A stretch of 40,147 nucleotides of DNA from a virus, in the IMG/VR virus record IMGVR_UViG_3300036859_001049, positions 1 through 40,147 of that record; one strand, 5' to 3'. The number at the start of each line of letters is the position of its first letter. The stretch's first letter is position 1. Position numbers and translations under genes: made by a program. Below are positions 1 to 6,985 of the stretch, in pieces. The notes beneath the pieces are model-generated. The model did not search any database. It worked only from the letters and a program-made list of their open reading frames with translations, and had not been told where the DNA came from.

Positions 1-1392
1 TCACGCTCGTCCTCCTCTTCCTCTGATCGGCAGCACCTTCGCGGTGTAGCCGTCCGTCTTCAACCTCGTCAGGTACGCGGCCCACGACACGAACGCGGCA
101 CGCCGCTCGTCGAGCAGCTCCGCGTGGTCGTAGATGTCGGTTGCCTCCGCGATCTTCGGATCCGCGCGCTGCGTGTGGCCGAGGATGCGCCCGGTGACTT
201 CCTTGGCGACGCGCAGCCGGTCGATCATCACGGTCGTGATCGTGTGGCGCAGCGTGTGCGGGGACCAGTGCGGCACCTTCTTGCGCGTGGCCACAACGTC
301 GATGACATCCTCGTCGTCGGGGCGCTTCTTCGGCATGAGCGGCAGCGGCTCGCCGCGCGCCTCGAGCAGCGCAACGGCCAGCTGGTAGCGCAGCAGCTGC
401 GTCCAGTCGGATGTCCACGCCCACGGCGCCGGCGCCGCGTCCTTCCGCCGCGGCTTCCCGGGGAAGAGCAGCGCGCCCGATGTCGACGCGAGGCGGCGCT
501 GCGCGACGACGACGGCGGCCGCGGATAACGGCACCAGGTGCGAGACGCCGCGACCGATCTTCGCCTTCGTGCCACGGCGCTCGGGCGGGATCACGGCGAG
601 CGGCGCCTCGCCGGTGACGTCGACCAAGTCGTCGTCGTGCAGGCCGAGCACCGCGGACTCGCGCAGGCACGTGAAGAGGAGCAGCTCCGTCGCGTCCGCC
701 TGTAGCGGCCAGGCCTTCTGCAGACGCTCGAGCGCGACGAGCAGCGCGAGCAGCTCTTCGTCGGAGAGCACCCTCTTCCGTCGACGGACGCGCTCGTCGG
801 TCGGCGGCTTGAGGCCCGTGCACGGCGAGGCCTGCACGAGCTCCTTGTCCATCGCCCAGGTGTAGATGCGGCGGATGACGGCCAGCACGCGGTTTGCCCG
901 CACGGGTGCGCGCTCGATGATCGGGTCGAGCAGCTCGCGAACGTCCGCGCGCACGATGCCAGCCGCGGGGCGGGTGCCGAGCGCGGGCTTGAGGACACGG
1001 TCGATGATGCCCTCCCAGTCGCGGCGCGTGTCCGGACGCAGCTTCGCCTGCGCCATGTACTTGTCCGCCAGGCCGGAGAAGCTGAGGCGCTCGGCCTCCG
1101 CTGCGCGCCGGCGCTCCTGGCGCCGCTCGTCGAGCGGGTCCCGCCCGAGGCCGACCGCGGAGAGGATGCGGCGCGCCTCGGTGCGCGCGGCCGCCAGACC
1201 GAGGGGCGGCGTCGCGCCCAGCCAGTACCGCCGCACGCGGGCGAACCGGCTGTAGCGCACGTAGAAGGCGCGCGCCCCGGTGGGGGACACGCGCAGCTGC
1301 AGGCCCGGGACGACGGTATCGGTGTACTCGGTCCGTCGTCCGTTCAGCGCCTGCAGCTGGTGGAAGGTGTTGGCGTGTAGCTTCAGTCGCAC
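1..1392 (-). CDS. int: Tyrosine-type phage integrase (P4-like)
   Basis: Site-specific recombinase that would integrate and excise the phage. 463 residues, GTG start at 1392 and TGA at 1-3, so the gene is complete at the window edge. Residues 1-100 look like the P4-type N-terminal arm-binding domain, about 105-200 a SAM-like core-binding domain, and 205-440 the catalytic domain. The catalytic set is visible: Arg244 (TCLRES), His379/Arg382 (HTLRH), His406 (GH) and probably Tyr421 (IYDHAE). Between the first Arg and HxxR there is a longish insert (about 310-370). It is transcribed away from the rest of the phage. Family assignment is firm; the attachment site is outside the window or not recognisable. 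Confidence 0.95.
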   Translation of the reverse strand: MRLKLHANTFHQLQALNGRRTEYTDTVVPGLQLRVSPTGARAFYVRYSRFARVRRYWLGATPPLGLAAARTEARRILSAVGLGRDPLDERRQERRRAAEAERLSFSGLADKYMAQAKLRPDTRRDWEGIIDRVLKPALGTRPAAGIVRADVRELLDPIIERAPVRANRVLAVIRRIYTWAMDKELVQASPCTGLKPPTDERVRRRKRVLSDEELLALLVALERLQKAWPLQADATELLLFTCLRESAVLGLHDDDLVDVTGEAPLAVIPPERRGTKAKIGRGVSHLVPLSAAAVVVAQRRLASTSGALLFPGKPRRKDAAPAPWAWTSDWTQLLRYQLAVALLEARGEPLPLMPKKRPDDEDVIDVVATRKKVPHWSPHTLRHTITTVMIDRLRVAKEVTGRILGHTQRADPKIAEATDIYDHAELLDERRAAFVSWAAYLTRLKTDGYTAKVLPIRGRGGRA

Positions 1393-1457
1393 GCCCGAGA
1401 ACCTACCTGGTGCGCGAGCCGAGCAACAGTGCCGATCTCGATCGAGGACGGCCTGTC

Positions 1458-1901
1458 CTATCGTGCGTCCTCCACCTTGACCACCGCGCCGTTCAGGACG
1501 TGGAAGCGCTGCGTATGGACCACCAGGGCGCCGAACGAGTTCTTCGCCCGGTAGGTGCAGTCAACGAGCCACGCCTTGTCTCCTGCAGACACATCGCATG
1601 CCCGCTTCCCGACGCCCTGGTAGCTCGACGGGTCCTTCAGGCTGCGCGCCAGGTACATCTCCACAGGGCATGGGGGCGCCTCCCGGATGCGGCTGAAGCC
1701 CAGTCCCTTCAGCCCTGAGCCCGGGCAGTACTCGATCTTGCCGAAGCGCTGTTCCTGAGCGGAAAGGGTAGTGGGTGGCGGCGTGGGCGCGGTCTTCACG
1801 ATGTAGGCGCACATCCCGACCAGCAGCAGGCCGGCGAAGCAAACGAGACCGGCCGTGATGAGCAAGGCCTTCAGGCAGCCGCCCCCGCTCTTCTCAGGCA
1901 T
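1458..1901 (-). CDS. Single-pass membrane-anchored small protein
   Basis: 147 residues. Residues 12-36 form one clear hydrophobic transmembrane segment near the N-terminus. The remaining ~110 residues would be outside the cytoplasm. The C-terminal part has a YLARSLKDPSSYQ start and a RAKNSFGALVV stretch followed by NGAVVKV, a pattern I associate with small uncharacterised secreted or anchored domains. ATG at 1901 is preceded by AGGAG with good spacing. It lies 65 bp upstream of int on the same strand, so may be co-transcribed with it. Four cysteines in the soluble part could form disulfides. Function unknown; expression from the lysogen is plausible. Confidence 0.7.
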   Translation of the reverse strand: MPEKSGGGCLKALLITAGLVCFAGLLLVGMCAYIVKTAPTPPPTTLSAQEQRFGKIEYCPGSGLKGLGFSRIREAPPCPVEMYLARSLKDPSSYQGVGKRACDVSAGDKAWLVDCTYRAKNSFGALVVHTQRFHVLNGAVVKVEDAR

Positions 1902-1928
1902 GCGTCACTCCTGTGCGGGAGGCCATCC

Positions 1929-2483
1929 TCATCTCCGCCCAAGCGCTCGCGGTCGGAAGGCGGTCAGATCGACCGCTAGCCGGCCGGCGCGTTCATAGAT
2001 CGTGTCGCGGTTCACACCGAGCACACGCGCTGCAGCGGACACGTTCCCCGCCACCTGGCGCAGGACGACCTCCAGTTGCCGGCGCAGCTCGGCCGCGGGG
2101 GATGCCACGCCAGCGAGGTAGGGCCCGAGGGCGCGCGGCCGCTCGAGCGCGCGTACGCGTTCAGCGAGGACGCGGGCGTGCGACTGTTCGTGCGGTTCCG
2201 GGAAGGTCGGGTGCGCGGTGTCCAGATACATCAGCGCGACGAGGGTGCCGTCGAGAAGGAGCGGCCAAACGATACCCTGCCCAACTCGGGTGAGCGTTCC
2301 CGCCCTCAGCGCCTGTTCGTGGCTCGACCACGCGAAACCGGAGCTGTCGATCCCGGCCTGGTCGAGGTCGACTGCGGCGCGCAGAGCCAGGGTGCGCTCC
2401 GGGCCAGGCACGAAGAGTGCGGCGACGTGCGCCTCGGCGAGAGCGGCGGCCGCCTTCAGGTGAACGGACAGGACTCGATCCAC
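1929..2483 (-). CDS. GAF-like sensor with Fis-type helix-turn-helix
   Basis: 184 residues from the GTG at 2483, chosen because GAGG lies just upstream and because the frame further upstream loses coding character. Residues 1-112 resemble a short GAF-type sensory domain (WPLLLDGTLVALMYLDTA is typical of its later strands). Residues 131-172 are a Fis-type helix-turn-helix, with NVSAAARVLGVNRDTIYERA as the recognition unit, as found at the C-terminus of sigma-54 activators. The AAA+ domain of those activators is missing, so it cannot be a classical sigma-54 activator; it may be a DNA-binding regulator answering a small ligand. It diverges from the small peptide gene at 2636. Confidence 0.72.
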   Translation of the reverse strand: MDRVLSVHLKAAAALAEAHVAALFVPGPERTLALRAAVDLDQAGIDSSGFAWSSHEQALRAGTLTRVGQGIVWPLLLDGTLVALMYLDTAHPTFPEPHEQSHARVLAERVRALERPRALGPYLAGVASPAAELRRQLEVVLRQVAGNVSAAARVLGVNRDTIYERAGRLAVDLTAFRPRALGRR

Positions 2484-2577
2484 GGAGGCCTCATCAGGGG
2501 CGTTGGAGGTCGCCCACTGCTCAATGAATGGCGGGAATGTACACGAACCGTCAACCGGCCACCACCCTATCCGGCGG

Positions 2578-2606
2578 TTGTGCTGGACAAATCCGGCACA
2601 TATGTC
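2578..2606 (+). promoter_or_regulatory. Candidate sigma70-type promoter for the small peptide gene
   Basis: TTGTGC (2578-2583), 17 bp, TATGTC (2601-2606). Each hexamer matches the consensus at 3 of 6 positions, and spacing is ideal. Transcription would start near 2613, immediately before the hairpin that holds the ribosome site. It sits in the divergent gap after the GAF/Fis gene. Prediction only. Confidence 0.35.
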
Positions 2607-2615
2607 GGACGATCG

Positions 2616-2632
2616 CACCTCCCTTGGAGGTG
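2616..2632 (+). promoter_or_regulatory. Hairpin that sequesters a strong Shine-Dalgarno sequence
   Basis: CACCTCC (2616-2622), loop CTT, GGAGGTG (2626-2632): a perfect 7-bp stem. The 3' arm is a near-ideal ribosome site placed 5 nt before the ATG at 2636. The 5' arm equals the anti-Shine-Dalgarno core of 16S rRNA. In RNA the ribosome site would be paired and translation of the 29-codon gene held low unless the hairpin is opened. Confidence 0.65.
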
Positions 2633-2635
2633 GCG

Positions 2636-2725
2636 ATGTTCCTCGACCTGCTGACCGCTCTCGCCCGGCTGTTCTTCCCGACCCCGTTCGACGGCGACGA
2701 GCCGCCCCCGAAGCCCAAGCCGTAG
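2636..2725 (+). CDS. 29-residue hydrophobic peptide, translation-controlled
   Basis: Reads MFLDLLTALARLFFP followed by an acidic, proline-rich tail ending PPPKPKP. The first 15 residues are amphipathic to hydrophobic and could insert in or lie on a membrane. The ribosome site is excellent but folded into a hairpin, and a strong hairpin follows the stop codon by 10 nt, so the unit looks like a self-contained small transcript. Possible roles: a small membrane-active peptide (type I toxin-like), a leader peptide for the membrane protein gene at 2809, or a small phage effector. No homologue is recognised; the case rests on layout. Confidence 0.5.
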   Translation: MFLDLLTALARLFFPTPFDGDEPPPKPKP

Positions 2726-2735
2726 GCGCCCCCGA

Positions 2736-2765
2736 CAGAAGCGCCGGAGGAATCCGACGCTTCTG
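2736..2765 (+). terminator. Strong hairpin, probable terminator after the small peptide gene
   Basis: CAGAAGCG (2736-2743) pairs with CGCTTCTG (2758-2765); inside, CGGA and TCCG close a GGAA loop (a GNRA tetraloop), with one C/A mismatch between the two stems. The hairpin is followed by CCCCTTTCCTT, a poor but pyrimidine-rich tail. It could end the small transcript or act as an attenuator before the gene at 2809. Confidence 0.55.
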
Positions 2766-2808
2766 CCCCTTTCCTTCGACGCGCTGCGGCGCATATTCGC
2801 CTCGTCCC

Positions 2809-3510
2809 GTGCGCACGCTGCTGCCGACCCTCCATATCGCGCTGATGGTCGTCCTGCTCGCCGCGCTGGCCGTGCGCGGCATGCGTGGGGCGCCGAGGCT
2901 TCTCATCGCCTACTGCGCGATCGGCGGCTCGCTCAAGGCCCTGCTCCTGCTGTGGCCTGGGACCTTCTACAACTGGGCTTGGTGGCTCGTCTTCGAGTTA
3001 ATCGGCGCCGTCCTGGTGCTGGCGCTGGCGATCGAGATCGGCCTGCTCGTCTTTGGCCGCCTGCCGGTCGGCCGCCGTCGACTCACGGAGCTCGCCGTCG
3101 CGGTGCTCTTCGTGGCGCTGGTCGTGATCCTAGCGGCGCCGGCGCCCGCGGGCGACGCGAGCACGAACACCATCTACTACGAGGCCAGCCTGCGGGCGTC
3201 GCAGGCCAAATGCGCCGCCGGCTGGCTATTCGTGGCCATCCTGGCGCTCAGCCTCCAGCACGGCGTTCCGCTCGAGCCGCTGCACCGCGACGTCGTCGCC
3301 GGGCTCGCGATGTGGACGCTCCTGCAGGTGTTCGGTGAAGAGCTATCGATCCTGGATCCCTACCTCGGTATCGGGCGCCAGGGCTTTCAACGCCTGGTGT
3401 ACACCGGCGTGCTCGGCGTCTGGGCGATCACGGCCTGGCGGCCCGAGGAGAGAAGCGACCTCAGCGCCGAAGCCATCCGCCTGCTCTGGCCGTGGCGCGT
3501 GTCCGCATGA
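2809..3510 (+). CDS. Seven-helix integral membrane protein, unknown function
   Basis: 233 residues from a GTG at 2809 (VRTLLPTLHIAL). Upstream of this the same frame is open but runs through the small peptide gene and its hairpin, so the longer version is unlikely. Hydrophobic segments lie at about 5-23, 32-49, 58-82, 93-112, 134-149, 162-176 and 193-210, suggesting seven membrane helices. Its stop overlaps the next start in an ATGA (3507-3510), so the two are probably translated together. Its place between int and the repressor is where prophages often carry lysogenic conversion or superinfection-exclusion genes; that role is inference. Confidence 0.6.
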   Translation: MRTLLPTLHIALMVVLLAALAVRGMRGAPRLLIAYCAIGGSLKALLLLWPGTFYNWAWWLVFELIGAVLVLALAIEIGLLVFGRLPVGRRRLTELAVAVLFVALVVILAAPAPAGDASTNTIYYEASLRASQAKCAAGWLFVAILALSLQHGVPLEPLHRDVVAGLAMWTLLQVFGEELSILDPYLGIGRQGFQRLVYTGVLGVWAITAWRPEERSDLSAEAIRLLWPWRVSA

Positions 3511-4136
3511 AGCTCGCTGCGCTCGCCGCGTTCCTGTTGGCGCTGCTGCTTGCCGTCGCGCGCGCTCGGAACAGGGAGCGGGCCCGCCGCCTCGCGTCGA
3601 CGTGGGCGCAGTTGCTCAGTCCCTCGGGCGCCGAGGTCCTCGACTACCTGGTGCTTGCGATCGAGGAGCACCGTATCGGCCTCGAAGTGCTGAGCCGCGC
3701 CATGATCGCGCGCGACAGCGCTCGCCTACGGACCGCGGTCGAGGTCGTCGAGGGCTTCGCGCCCGGCCTCGAGGAGGGTCTAACGGCGGTTCGCCGGATG
3801 GCCCGCGTGGTGAGCGTACTGGTTCCGCTGCCGGCGATCGGGCCGGCGCTGTGGAGGGCGCGCGGCCTCCGTGGCGCGGCCGCGGCCGCGGTCCTGGTAC
3901 ACGCCGTCCTGGTCGGTGCCGCGGAGCGCGCGCGTCTTCGGGCCTGGTTGCTCGCAAGAGCGCTGCGCTTCTGTGTGGCCTCCCTCCACCGCTCCTCCTC
4001 ACGGCTCGACGCCGGCCAGGGGGAGTGGCCATCCGTGGAGATCGCGCTGCAGGACCTCGCAGCCGTGGGGGACGAAACCGAGGTCACCTACCGGCGGATC
4101 GTTCGAGCTCTGGATGCGGTCGGTGGGTTCGCGTGA
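3507..4136 (+). CDS. Membrane-anchored helical protein, unknown function
   Basis: 209 residues, ATG at 3507 overlapping the previous stop. Residues 1-20 are a hydrophobic anchor or signal segment (KLAALAAFLLALLLAVA), followed by an Arg-rich stretch that would face the cytoplasm. A second hydrophobic region lies around residues 125-140. The rest is predicted as long alpha helices rich in Ala, Arg and Leu. It forms a translationally coupled pair with the seven-helix protein and ends 23 bp before the convergent repressor stop. No family recognised. Confidence 0.6.
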   Translation: MKLAALAAFLLALLLAVARARNRERARRLASTWAQLLSPSGAEVLDYLVLAIEEHRIGLEVLSRAMIARDSARLRTAVEVVEGFAPGLEEGLTAVRRMARVVSVLVPLPAIGPALWRARGLRGAAAAAVLVHAVLVGAAERARLRAWLLARALRFCVASLHRSSSRLDAGQGEWPSVEIALQDLAAVGDETEVTYRRIVRALDAVGGFA

Positions 4137-4159
4137 TGTCGCCGGGCCTTCGATGCCAG

Positions 4160-4567
4160 CTACGCGTGCGAGCCTGATCGCTTTCGCGTCGGCGTGCGAC
4201 GCGTTGGCGGCTGAGCTGCGTCGCCTTCTTCCTCCTCGGGCAGCTCGCCGGCGAGGTGTCGCGCCTCGTCAGCAAGCCTCTCGACGGCTCGCAGTAACCG
4301 GCGTACTGCGGCGGCGGAAACCGAAGGCGGCAGGTCGGGCGGTGAAGGGGCCGCCGGCGCGCCGAGGAGCCAGTCGACAGTAACGCCTGTGACCTCGGCA
4401 ATCAGGGCCAGGTCGTCTAGGTTCGGCTGCGCTACGCCCTTGATCCACTTGCCGACGGTGGACTCATGACGACCCATCTTGGCGGCCATAGCGCGGTTGT
4501 TCAGGTGCGCTCGATCGAGGGCATCCTGGAGGCGCTCGAGGAAAATCGAGGAGGAGCTTTGCTTCAT
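4160..4567 (-). CDS. Phage repressor, HTH (cI/Xre-like)
   Basis: 135 residues from ATG 4567. Residues 5-68 are an Xre-type DNA-binding domain; the helix-turn-helix is about 23-44 (RAMAAKMGRHESTVGKWIKG), followed by PNLDDLALIAEVTGVTVDWLLG, typical of this family. The C-terminal half is a short helical segment then an acidic and a basic low-complexity tail; there is no LexA-like peptidase domain, so RecA-stimulated self-cleavage is not expected. It is divergent from the Cro-like gene, the standard immunity layout. An open frame continues upstream but runs antisense through the Cro-like gene, so the short start is preferred. Confidence 0.85.
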   Translation of the reverse strand: MKQSSSSIFLERLQDALDRAHLNNRAMAAKMGRHESTVGKWIKGVAQPNLDDLALIAEVTGVTVDWLLGAPAAPSPPDLPPSVSAAAVRRLLRAVERLADEARHLAGELPEEEEGDAAQPPTRRTPTRKRSGSHA

Positions 4568-4604
4568 CGGGCTGGCGAGTCCCGCCACCCTAGATGAAAA
4601 GTGC

Positions 4605-4633
4605 TTGACAGATCCGCTAGTCATGAGTACCTT
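4605..4633 (+). promoter_or_regulatory. Early promoter of the Cro-like gene
   Basis: TTGACA at 4605-4610 is a perfect -35; after 17 bp comes TACCTT (4628-4633), a weaker -10. Predicted start of transcription is about 4640, only 3-4 nt before ATG 4644, so the mRNA would be almost leaderless. It lies in the divergent gap between repressor and Cro-like gene. Confidence 0.65.
4606..4623. promoter_or_regulatory. Candidate operator inside the early promoter
   Basis: TGAC (4606-4609), 10 bp, GTCA (4620-4623): an inverted repeat of 18 bp overall, spanning the -35 and the spacer. A dimeric HTH repressor bound here would block the polymerase. Half-sites are short, so this is a suggestion. Confidence 0.35.
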
Positions 4634-4643
4634 GCTGCCTGAA

Positions 4644-4850
4644 ATGGCTAGCGAGGAGTCACGGCTCAGCCGGATCCGCAAGGCGCAGGGCGTCCGGCGC
4701 GAGAAGATCGCCGCGGATGCTGGCATTTCCGTCCAGTACCTCTGGGCGCTTGAGCGTGGCAAACACCAGCCCAGCCTCGACGTCGCCCGCCGCTTGGCGG
4801 CGGCCCTGAACACGACCGTCGACCAGCTGTTCCCCGAGAGGGCGGCGTGA
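4644..4850 (+). CDS. Cro-like / Xre-family transcriptional regulator
   Basis: 68 residues from ATG 4644 (MASEESRLSRIRKAQG). Nearly the whole protein is an Xre-type HTH: helix-turn-helix about 21-40 (IAADAGISVQYLWALERGK), then PSLDVARRLAAALNTTVDQL. An in-frame ATG at 4623 would add seven residues but lies within the promoter, upstream of the predicted transcript start, so 4644 is preferred. Neither ATG has a clear ribosome site, which fits a leaderless message. First gene of the rightward early operon; its GTGA end is shared with the next gene. Could be a Cro repressor or an early activator. Confidence 0.8.
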   Translation: MASEESRLSRIRKAQGVRREKIAADAGISVQYLWALERGKHQPSLDVARRLAAALNTTVDQLFPERAA

Positions 4851-5449
4851 CGAGCACTCGTAGCGCACGCCTGCAACTTGCGCCGCCGGTCCCCGAGCCA
4901 TCAGTGCCGATGAGTGGCCATGCGGAACTGGTGCGCGGCCGGATCATCGAGCGCCGTCAGGACCTGGCCGTCGACGAGCCGGGCGGCATCGATGTCGGCG
5001 CCCAGGCGATCGCCGCGATGCACGAGGCCGCCTACGGCGAGATCCCGCAGATTCGGTGCGACCGCCAGGTCCGCTACCGAGGGATGCAGCTCGCCGGCGA
5101 GAAGGCGCTGCCGCTCGAGGACCTGCCGGCCATCCGTCGCAAGGGTCCGGTCGGCCAGGCCGTCGTGGTAGCCGCGCTGCGCGTGCTGGCCGCGGACTGT
5201 GGCTACACGCTGGCGCCCTCCCAGACGAGGGCGGACGGAGACGTCCACGAATCCCTGGCGGGGGTGATCGAGCAGTCCGCCACCGTCACCGCCACCGCAG
5301 CGCGCGCGCTTCAAGATCGCGTCTTCGCGCCAGCCGAAGCTGCCGAGCTGGTGGCGAAGATCCAGGGACTGAAGGCCGCGGTAGCCGACCTCGAGGCCGT
5401 GAGCGACGAGCTCGCGCGCGGGGGAGTCGCGAGGGCGGCGTGCCGCTGA
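4847..5449 (+). CDS. Putative phage regulatory protein (CII-like position)
   Basis: 200 residues, GTG start overlapping the upstream stop. The middle (about 50-115) carries an Ile/Arg/Gln-rich part then a conserved-looking KGPVGQAVVVAALRVLAADC segment; the C-terminal third is a long helix rich in Ala, probably coiled. Its place directly after the Cro-like gene and the general layout remind me of phage regulatory (CII-type) proteins, but no diagnostic motif is seen. Coupled by TGATG to the following small HTH gene. Function is inference. Confidence 0.5.
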   Translation: MTSTRSARLQLAPPVPEPSVPMSGHAELVRGRIIERRQDLAVDEPGGIDVGAQAIAAMHEAAYGEIPQIRCDRQVRYRGMQLAGEKALPLEDLPAIRRKGPVGQAVVVAALRVLAADCGYTLAPSQTRADGDVHESLAGVIEQSATVTATAARALQDRVFAPAEAAELVAKIQGLKAAVADLEAVSDELARGGVARAACR

Positions 5450-5631
5450 TGGACAACGCCGCCCTGGCGGCCGAGCTCGACTGCTCGGTGCGCGAGCTGC
5501 AGCGGATGCGGAAGGTCCGGCCCGACTTCCCGCGTCCGCTTCGTCTGCGTGGTCCGCGGTCGCGGCCGAAGTGGGAGCCGGAGAAGGTCGAGGAGTTCAA
5601 GGCGCGCCTCCGCGCCGAAGCCCAAGCCTGA
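5449..5631 (+). CDS. Small excisionase-like / MerR-like HTH protein
   Basis: 60 residues, ATG 5449 overlapping the previous TGA. ALAAELDCSVRELQRMRKVR followed by DFPRPLRLRG and a KWEPEKVEEFKARL helix matches the pattern of AlpA/Xis-type winged helix proteins (helix-turn-helix, then proline-rich wing, then a helix). It could be the excisionase directing prophage excision or a small transcription regulator. The position in the early operon fits either. Confidence 0.6.
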   Translation: MDNAALAAELDCSVRELQRMRKVRPDFPRPLRLRGPRSRPKWEPEKVEEFKARLRAEAQA

Positions 5632-5675
5632 CGTCGGTCGTACCTCAGCGGTGCCGTTGAACGGGAGAGGTGTGT

Positions 5676-6068
5676 ATGGAGAACGATCGCGACGTCAACA
5701 TCGTGCGCGTGCTCGCCGACGTCCGACGCCTGGGCGTCGCCGGAAAGATGGCCGTCTTCGCGGCGACCGTTCAGCAGCTGGTGGCCACGGGCCTCGAGCC
5801 CGCCGACCTCCGCCGGCTGATGGAGCGCAGCTGGTCCACCGACTGGCAGCAGCTCCTGCCCGTGGCGGCGCCGCTGGTGGTCACGGTCTGCGGCATCCAG
5901 CGGCCGGGCTGCCAGGCGCCCGAGTCCAACGTCCCGGACGGCATGGCCATCGAATACGCCCGCTGCATCGCGTGCGACGTCGCCGTCCGCGCCGACGAGC
6001 TCGCCGCCGGCGCGCTCCTGAAGGTCCGCCGCGAGCCGGCGCCCGCGCTCGAGGCCGTGGGCCTGTGA
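5676..6068 (+). CDS. Early-region hypothetical protein with C-terminal Cys pairs
   Basis: 130 residues. ATG 5676 has GGGAGAGG 5 nt upstream; an in-frame GTG at 5670 overlaps that ribosome site and is rejected. N-terminal half is helical with no cysteine; then CGIQRPGC and CIAC give four cysteines that may bind zinc. Overlaps the next gene by GTGA. No family recognised. Confidence 0.6.
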   Translation: MENDRDVNIVRVLADVRRLGVAGKMAVFAATVQQLVATGLEPADLRRLMERSWSTDWQQLLPVAAPLVVTVCGIQRPGCQAPESNVPDGMAIEYARCIACDVAVRADELAAGALLKVRREPAPALEAVGL

Positions 6069-6337
6069 GCCTGCGCGAGGCCGTGCTCGAGCTCTTCGAG
6101 AAGCAGCAGGCCGCCGCTGCCGCCGAGGACGCCATCCAGCGGGCGATCGACGCCAGCAACGCAGCGAGCGAGCTCCTTCGGAAGGCGTCGCAGGGCGACA
6201 CCTTCGGGCTGGGGCCCGATGAACGGCGCCTGTTCGTTCTCGACGAGGGCCACTTCGTCCTGCAGCGCTTCGGCGGCGGGGCTGTCCGGGCGCTCCGCCT
6301 GGACGTCGAGGACCTCCGAACGCAGGTCCTTCGGTGA
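6065..6337 (+). CDS. Early-region hypothetical helical protein
   Basis: 90 residues from GTG 6065, which overlaps the preceding TGA. The frame is open further upstream but shows off-frame composition there. First 45 residues are a predicted helix with an alanine run, possibly coiled coil; the remainder (LFVLDEGHFVLQRFGGGAVRALRLDVEDL) looks like a small beta unit. Ends in GTGA with the next gene. Unknown function. Confidence 0.55.
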   Translation: MSLREAVLELFEKQQAAAAAEDAIQRAIDASNAASELLRKASQGDTFGLGPDERRLFVLDEGHFVLQRFGGGAVRALRLDVEDLRTQVLR

Positions 6338-6617
6338 AGGTCACCGACCTCCGCCCCTGCGACGTCTGCGGCGGCGCGCTCGGCCTGAGCTTCCACCTGG
6401 TGCGCACGTGCGTCGTGCTCCGCCAGCTCGACCCCACCGTGGAGAAGGTGATCGTCGCCGGCGACGTCCTACGTGCCGCGATGGTCGAGCTCTTCATGTG
6501 CTTCGACTGCTACACGAAGACGACCTGCCGATCCTCGTGCAGCGTCGCGCGGAGGAGCAGCTGCGCGAGTTCGAGGGCCGCCCGCCGCGGCTCGCGCCGG
6601 CGCCGGTGCCGCGATGA
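6334..6617 (+). pseudogene. Small zinc-ribbon protein gene with an apparent frameshift
   Basis: From GTG 6334 the protein has CDVCGG and CFDC pairs (a zinc-ribbon pattern). Coding signal then leaves this frame near 6519 and continues one frame back as DLPILVQRRAEEQLREFEGR up to a TGA at 6615-6617, which overlaps the next ATG as in neighbouring genes. Joined, the product would be about 94 residues. One missing G at the AAG/GAC junction (6518-6520) would explain it. There is no slippery heptamer, so a real mutation or a sequence error is more likely than programmed shifting. Read without the shift, the frame would run on to 7215 with implausible Arg/Ser-rich content. Confidence 0.55.
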
Positions 6618-6985
6618 CGCACTCGTACGCCGTTCTCAACGTCTCGCCGGCGGCCTATCAGGAGATCCGGGCGCTCCTCGCGAGCTCGGGGTACCAGCAC
6701 GCCTTTCACCAGGACGACGGCCGCGAGGTGATCGACATGCACGGCATCGCCCTGGCCGTGGCGCCGCTCGGCGGGATCATGACGACTCGCGACGAGCAGC
6801 AAGCGGTCCTCGCCGAGACGCTCTACCGCGTGGTGGTGGGCACCGCCCTTTTCGGCGGGAGGCTGCCGGCCGCGCAGAACCTTCCGCCCCTGGAAGGCGA
6901 GGCGCTGGTCTCCACGGTCGATTCGGCCGGCCACATCATCGAGGCGCTGGAGCGTGTCGGCGTCACCTTCGGGCCGCGCGCATGA
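6614..6985 (+). CDS. Early-region hypothetical protein
   Basis: 123 residues, ATG 6614 overlapping the preceding TGA. Reads MTHSYAVLNVSPAAYQEI and continues as a compact alpha/beta protein containing DMHGIALAV and GEALVSTVDSAGHIIEAL. No cysteines and no membrane segment. I recall similar small proteins in early regions of phages and mobile elements, but cannot name a function. Coupled to the next gene by ATGA. Confidence 0.6.
   Translation: MTHSYAVLNVSPAAYQEIRALLASSGYQHAFHQDDGREVIDMHGIALAVAPLGGIMTTRDEQQAVLAETLYRVVVGTALFGGRLPAAQNLPPLEGEALVSTVDSAGHIIEALERVGVTFGPRA

Noticed and set aside
1-60. Attachment site at the left edge
   Set aside because: No tRNA end and no direct repeat shared with the right edge is visible; the window stops at the integrase stop codon, so att sites cannot be judged.
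530-541. GGCACCAGGTGC in int, equal to the iteron core
   Set aside because: Only the palindromic core matches; the TGAGG flank is missing and it stands alone, so chance is likely.
2503-2808. N-terminal extension of the seven-helix membrane protein
   Set aside because: It would overlap the small peptide gene and its hairpin, is Arg/Pro-rich and lacks a ribosome site; GTG 2809 begins exactly at the first membrane helix.
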